In this document: piece after piece, positions 4,953 through 7,176 of the stretch
Numbering within the stretch: position 1 is the first letter of the stretch
Layout: the number at the start of each line of letters is the position of its first letter
Origin: Reyranella sp.
Lineage (GTDB): Bacteria; Pseudomonadota; Alphaproteobacteria; Reyranellales; Reyranellaceae
Direction of reading: 5' to 3'
NCBI GenBank assembly: GCA_030681635.1
Contig: JAUXRT010000106.1
Location: 1 to 7,176 of the forward strand
DNA: 7,176 bases
Position numbers and translations under genes: made by a program
The notes under the pieces: generated by a model
What the model saw: the letters and a program-made list of their open reading frames with translations, nothing else
The model's database searches: none
Told to the model about the DNA's origin: nothing

Positions 4953-5285
4953 GTGCTGACGACGTATCGATTTGACCATCCCGAAACGGACGCCTCGAAG
5001 ACCCTGGATGTCCGGGCGTACATCTACGCCTCGTTGTTCGGTCCGGTGTACGTCCTGGCCAACGGCTTCCCGGTCCTTGCGCTGCAGATGGTGCTGATCA
5101 GCGCGGTGATCTTCATCGGCGCGTTCATCGGTTTCGGCTTCGTCGATTGGTTCCTCGGTTCGGAGCTGATCACCATCATCGCCCTGATCGGGGTGCCCAT
5201 CGCCGCCCTGGGGGCCCAGGGCATCGCCGCCATAGAACTGGTCCGCAGGGGCTATCTGCGTTCCGGCTGGCGCGAAGGCTATTAG
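4953..5285 (+). CDS. small inner-membrane protein of unknown function
   Basis: A 110-residue protein with a polar N-terminus (about 1-25), a segment YIYASLFGPVYVLANGF (23-39) that may dip into the membrane, two clear membrane helices (about 42-64 and 71-92), and a basic, aromatic C-terminal tail ending RSGWREGY. The start is a GTG at 4953: the in-frame codon TGA at 4947-4949 rules out anything further upstream, and AGG (4942-4944) gives a weak ribosome binding site. The 'FGPVY' segment followed by paired helices recalls small DUF2628-type membrane proteins, but the resemblance is loose and I give no function. It precedes the HlyD-type adaptor by 152 bases on the same strand. Co-function is possible but unsupported. 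Confidence 0.72.
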   Translation: MLTTYRFDHPETDASKTLDVRAYIYASLFGPVYVLANGFPVLALQMVLISAVIFIGAFIGFGFVDWFLGSELITIIALIGVPIAALGAQGIAAIELVRRGYLRSGWREGY

Positions 5286-5320
5286 GCCCCCGATCGGCCC
5301 TGCAAATTGGCGTACTGCCC

Positions 5321-5349
5321 TTGCGGGCCACATTCGGCGAACGTATTTG
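5321..5349 (+). promoter_or_regulatory. possible promoter for the HlyD-type adaptor gene
   Basis: TTGCGG (5321-5326) and TATTTG (5344-5349) are 17 bases apart in the gap before the adaptor gene. The spacing is ideal, but the hexamers match only partly. Transcription would start near 5356, leaving a leader of about 80 bases. Confidence 0.3.
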
Positions 5350-5437
5350 TAGGCGGCTCTTGCCCCGGGCGGTTCCGGGATACCATGAGAATCAACAACT
5401 TGCCGAAAGTCGCTGTGGGGTTGCAGCGCGGTCTCAA

Positions 5438-6430
5438 ATGGCGCGAACAACGAGATTCCTGAGGGTTGCACTGGGCGCGTCGGCAGTGGTCGTCATTGTC
5501 GCGCTCGCCCTGTGGATCGGCCCCGACCGGCAGCGGAGCAAGGCCCAGGACGCGCGTCCGCCGGGGCCGCTGATCTCGCGTGGCTATACCGAGGCGCCGG
5601 CCAGCACGGTGGTGGTCGCCGGCGATCCCGCGGGCGGCGCCGTCGTCCTCGAATTGCGCGTCACCGACGGCCAGAAGGTCAAGCGCGACGACATCATCGC
5701 CGTGCTTTCGAACTATCCCACCGCCGATGTCGAAGTCCGCGCGGCCGAGGCCCAGCTCCTCAAGGCCCAGCAGCAACGCAAAGCCATGGTCTCCGGCTAC
5801 CGCACCGCCGAAATCGCCATGCAGGAAGTGGTCGTCAAGGCGGAGTCGGACACGAACAAGCTCAAGCAGCTTCAATTTCAGCGGTCGAGCATGCCGCCGG
5901 ACGAGAAGCAGCATGAGCTCAACATCTCGCAACAGAATGTCGAACGCGAGCAGGCCAAGCTGAAACTCCAGAAGGAGACGCTGGCGGCCGATCTCGCCCA
6001 GATCGAGACCGAGATCAGCATCCTTACCGCCAAGCTCGACAGCGCGAAAAACACCCGGGAGCAGGCGCTGGTTCGGGCGCCGATCGACGGCGTGATCGCC
6101 GAACTCTACTCACGCCAGGGCGAGCGGATCCATGGCAATGGCATTGCCAAGATCGTCGACCTGGACCAGGTGCGCATCCTGGCCGAGATCGACGACATAC
6201 ACGTCAGCCGGATCATGGTCGGCGGCAAGGTCGAGGTCACCTTCCGCGGCAGCCCGATCGTCCACAAAGGCACGATTTCGCGCGTGTCGCCCATGGTGAA
6301 GCGCCTGAAGCGCAGTCAGGCCGACCTCGGCGAAGGCAACGTCAATCTGGTCGAGGTCGAGATCAAACTCGACGATCCGGCCAACATGCCCCGCGTCCTG
6401 TCACGCGAGACGCGCGTCATCTATCTCTGA
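5438..6430 (+). CDS. HlyD/membrane-fusion-type periplasmic adaptor
   Basis: A 330-residue protein with an N-terminal membrane anchor (FLRVALGASAVVVIVALALW, 7-26) after a short basic cytoplasmic end, so the body is periplasmic. The first half-lipoyl motif is around VLELRVTDGQKVKRDDIIAVL (70-90). A long charged coiled-coil hairpin spans about 98-208. The second half-lipoyl motif is LVRAPIDGVIAELYSRQGERI (211-231), followed by beta-barrel sequence (VRILAEIDDIHVSRIMVGGKVEVTF). Such adaptors link an inner-membrane ABC or RND pump to an outer-membrane channel. No pump gene is next to it: the next gene is a globin on the other strand. The ATG at 5438 is chosen because the anchor follows it directly; it lacks a clear ribosome binding site. 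An in-frame extension back to 5147 overlaps the preceding gene and is not credible. The layout resembles DevB-type adaptors of ABC exporters, but that subtype is inferred. Confidence 0.88.
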   Translation: MARTTRFLRVALGASAVVVIVALALWIGPDRQRSKAQDARPPGPLISRGYTEAPASTVVVAGDPAGGAVVLELRVTDGQKVKRDDIIAVLSNYPTADVEVRAAEAQLLKAQQQRKAMVSGYRTAEIAMQEVVVKAESDTNKLKQLQFQRSSMPPDEKQHELNISQQNVEREQAKLKLQKETLAADLAQIETEISILTAKLDSAKNTREQALVRAPIDGVIAELYSRQGERIHGNGIAKIVDLDQVRILAEIDDIHVSRIMVGGKVEVTFRGSPIVHKGTISRVSPMVKRLKRSQADLGEGNVNLVEVEIKLDDPANMPRVLSRETRVIYL

Positions 6431-6447
6431 CGGCGGATAGCCGACGC

Positions 6448-6870
6448 TCACGCGGCCCTAGGCATCTCGCGGGCGGCCTCGATCATCGTACCGGCCAGCA
6501 CCCGGTAGGCAGTGGCCCAGGCATCGCGGGTTTCGGCGGTGAAGCCGTCGCCCAGCCCCTGCTCCAGCGTCCACAGCAGGGCCGCACCGACCGGTACGTA
6601 CTGCTCGGCGCTGACGCCGTAGCCGGCATGCCGCTGGCCGAGCGCGCGCACCGCCGGCAGAAGCGTGTCGAGACGGCTGAGGCCGGCGACGGCGGTGCCC
6701 AGCATGGCCATCAGCTTCTTCTTCTGGCCCGAGAGATCGTCGGGAAACATCGCGCGCACTTCCGGCGCGATCTCGAACAGCCGGCCGTAGAAAAGATCGG
6801 CGGCGGTGGCAGCGATGGGGGCGACCTGGGCGAAGCTCGTCTGCACGAGCTTGATCTGATGCGGCGTCAT
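6448..6870 (-). CDS. single-domain bacterial haemoglobin (globin)
   Basis: A 140-residue protein with the classical globin fold, close in length to Vitreoscilla haemoglobin (about 146). By alignment from memory, Tyr28 in FYGRLF is B10, Phe42 in AMFP is CD1, Gln49 is the E7-like distal residue and His81 in QRHAGYGV is the proximal F8 haem ligand. Tyr91 in SAEQYVPVG matches the conserved tyrosine that contacts the F-helix region. The C-terminal helix DAWATAYRVLAGTMIEAA is typical. These proteins bind oxygen and can detoxify nitric oxide when paired with a reductase. No reductase domain is fused and none is adjacent. The ATG at 6870 has GAGGA eight bases upstream. The gene converges on the adaptor gene with 17 bases between stops. 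No FNR/NnrR-like dyad was seen in its upstream region. Confidence 0.92.
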   Translation of the reverse strand: MTPHQIKLVQTSFAQVAPIAATAADLFYGRLFEIAPEVRAMFPDDLSGQKKKLMAMLGTAVAGLSRLDTLLPAVRALGQRHAGYGVSAEQYVPVGAALLWTLEQGLGDGFTAETRDAWATAYRVLAGTMIEAAREMPRAA

Positions 6871-6950
6871 GGGCGGATCCTCGGTAGGCGGTTGGTGCGC
6901 CCGGGGTTTACGCCCGCTTTGCCTCGTGCCCATGTCGCGACGGCCGGAAT

Positions 6951-6981
6951 CTGTATCGCCTGTATCGCGCTGCCTGTATGG
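6951..6981. repeat. short direct repeats CTGTATCGC / CTGTATCGC / CTGTATGG
   Basis: Two perfect adjacent 9-base copies (6951-6959, 6960-6968) and a partial third (6974-6981) lie in the 120-base divergent region between the globin and the partial membrane protein gene, ending nine bases before the latter's start codon. They could be binding sites for a regulator of either gene, or chance. No known regulator motif is recognised. Confidence 0.45.
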
Positions 6982-6990
6982 TCGGACCAC

Positions 6991-7176
6991 ATGGCCAGGA
7001 CCGATCCGGTTGAGGATTTGGCGGCGTTGCAACGCCACGCCGCCCAGTCGAAGGGCGCCGCCGACAGGGCCGTCCGCACCTATAACCGCGATACCTGGAT
7101 CAGATTCACGCTCGTCTTCTTTCCGGTGCCGTTCGTCCTGGTGCTGCTGCGCCTGCAGATCGACGCGTGGGGCTAC
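6991..7176 (+). CDS. partial membrane protein of unknown function (3' end beyond window)
   Basis: The open frame from the ATG at 6991 runs 62 codons to the window edge without a stop. The product starts with a polar, basic, helix-prone segment (about 1-35, with Arg/Asp/Lys repeats) followed by a membrane helix RFTLVFFPVPFVLVLLRL (38-55). It then continues QIDAWGY. The two closely spaced prolines (PVP) inside the helix are notable. Codon third positions are strongly G/C, as in the neighbouring genes, which supports coding. The ribosome binding site is weak (GGTCGGACC). I do not recognise the family from this fragment. It is transcribed divergently from the globin gene. Confidence 0.65.
   Translation, partial: MARTDPVEDLAALQRHAAQSKGAADRAVRTYNRDTWIRFTLVFFPVPFVLVLLRLQIDAWGY

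Noticed and set aside
5147..5437. N-terminal extension of the HlyD-type adaptor
   Set aside because: The extra 97 residues overlap the membrane protein gene at 4953-5285 in another frame and lack any secretion or domain signal. The membrane anchor begins right after the ATG at 5438.

Overview
The window is GC-rich and gene-dense and looks like chromosomal DNA of an alphaproteobacterium. The signs are the high GC content at third codon positions, a 'CCTCAYCCTGAGGAG ... GTCTCGAAGGRTGG' palindromic repeat of the kind scattered through alphaproteobacterial genomes (Bradyrhizobium and relatives; from memory), and the mix of protein families. The genus cannot be fixed from the sequence. No phage, transposase, integrase, CRISPR array or defence cassette is visible. 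This is mostly ordinary metabolic and envelope sequence with a few unexplained non-coding structures.

Layout. 1-581 (minus, cut by the left edge): a metallo-beta-lactamase-fold hydrolase of the N-acyl-homoserine-lactonase-like family. It diverges from a small plus-strand gene (751-1017) for an 88-residue protein that looks like a lone ACT-type regulatory domain. A perfect 8-bp inverted repeat lies in that small gene's leader. 1018-1573 has no protein gene. It holds a two-hairpin REP-like palindrome (1048-1152), a possible small RNA with its promoter ending at a clear intrinsic terminator (1255-1355), and a cluster of TGGCACA boxes able to form competing hairpins (1424-1547).

4605-1574 (minus) is a three-gene operon, in transcription order: an LctP-family 2-hydroxy-acid permease, a 3-hydroxyisobutyrate dehydrogenase/tartronate-semialdehyde reductase family enzyme, and a glutathione S-transferase. 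The first suggests uptake of lactate- or glycolate-like acids. The second is an NAD(P)-dependent beta-hydroxyacid dehydrogenase. The third is a thiol-conjugating or thiol-handling enzyme of unknown substrate. A joint role in short hydroxy-acid metabolism is inferred, not shown.

4727-4802 (plus) is a complete tRNA-Thr(CGU) with encoded CCA, followed by three 11-bp tandem repeats. Then come a small two-helix membrane protein (4953-5285) and a HlyD-type periplasmic adaptor (5438-6430) with no ABC transporter or RND pump beside it. A single-domain bacterial haemoglobin (6870-6448, minus) converges on the adaptor gene. It diverges from a membrane protein gene that runs off the right edge (6991-7176).
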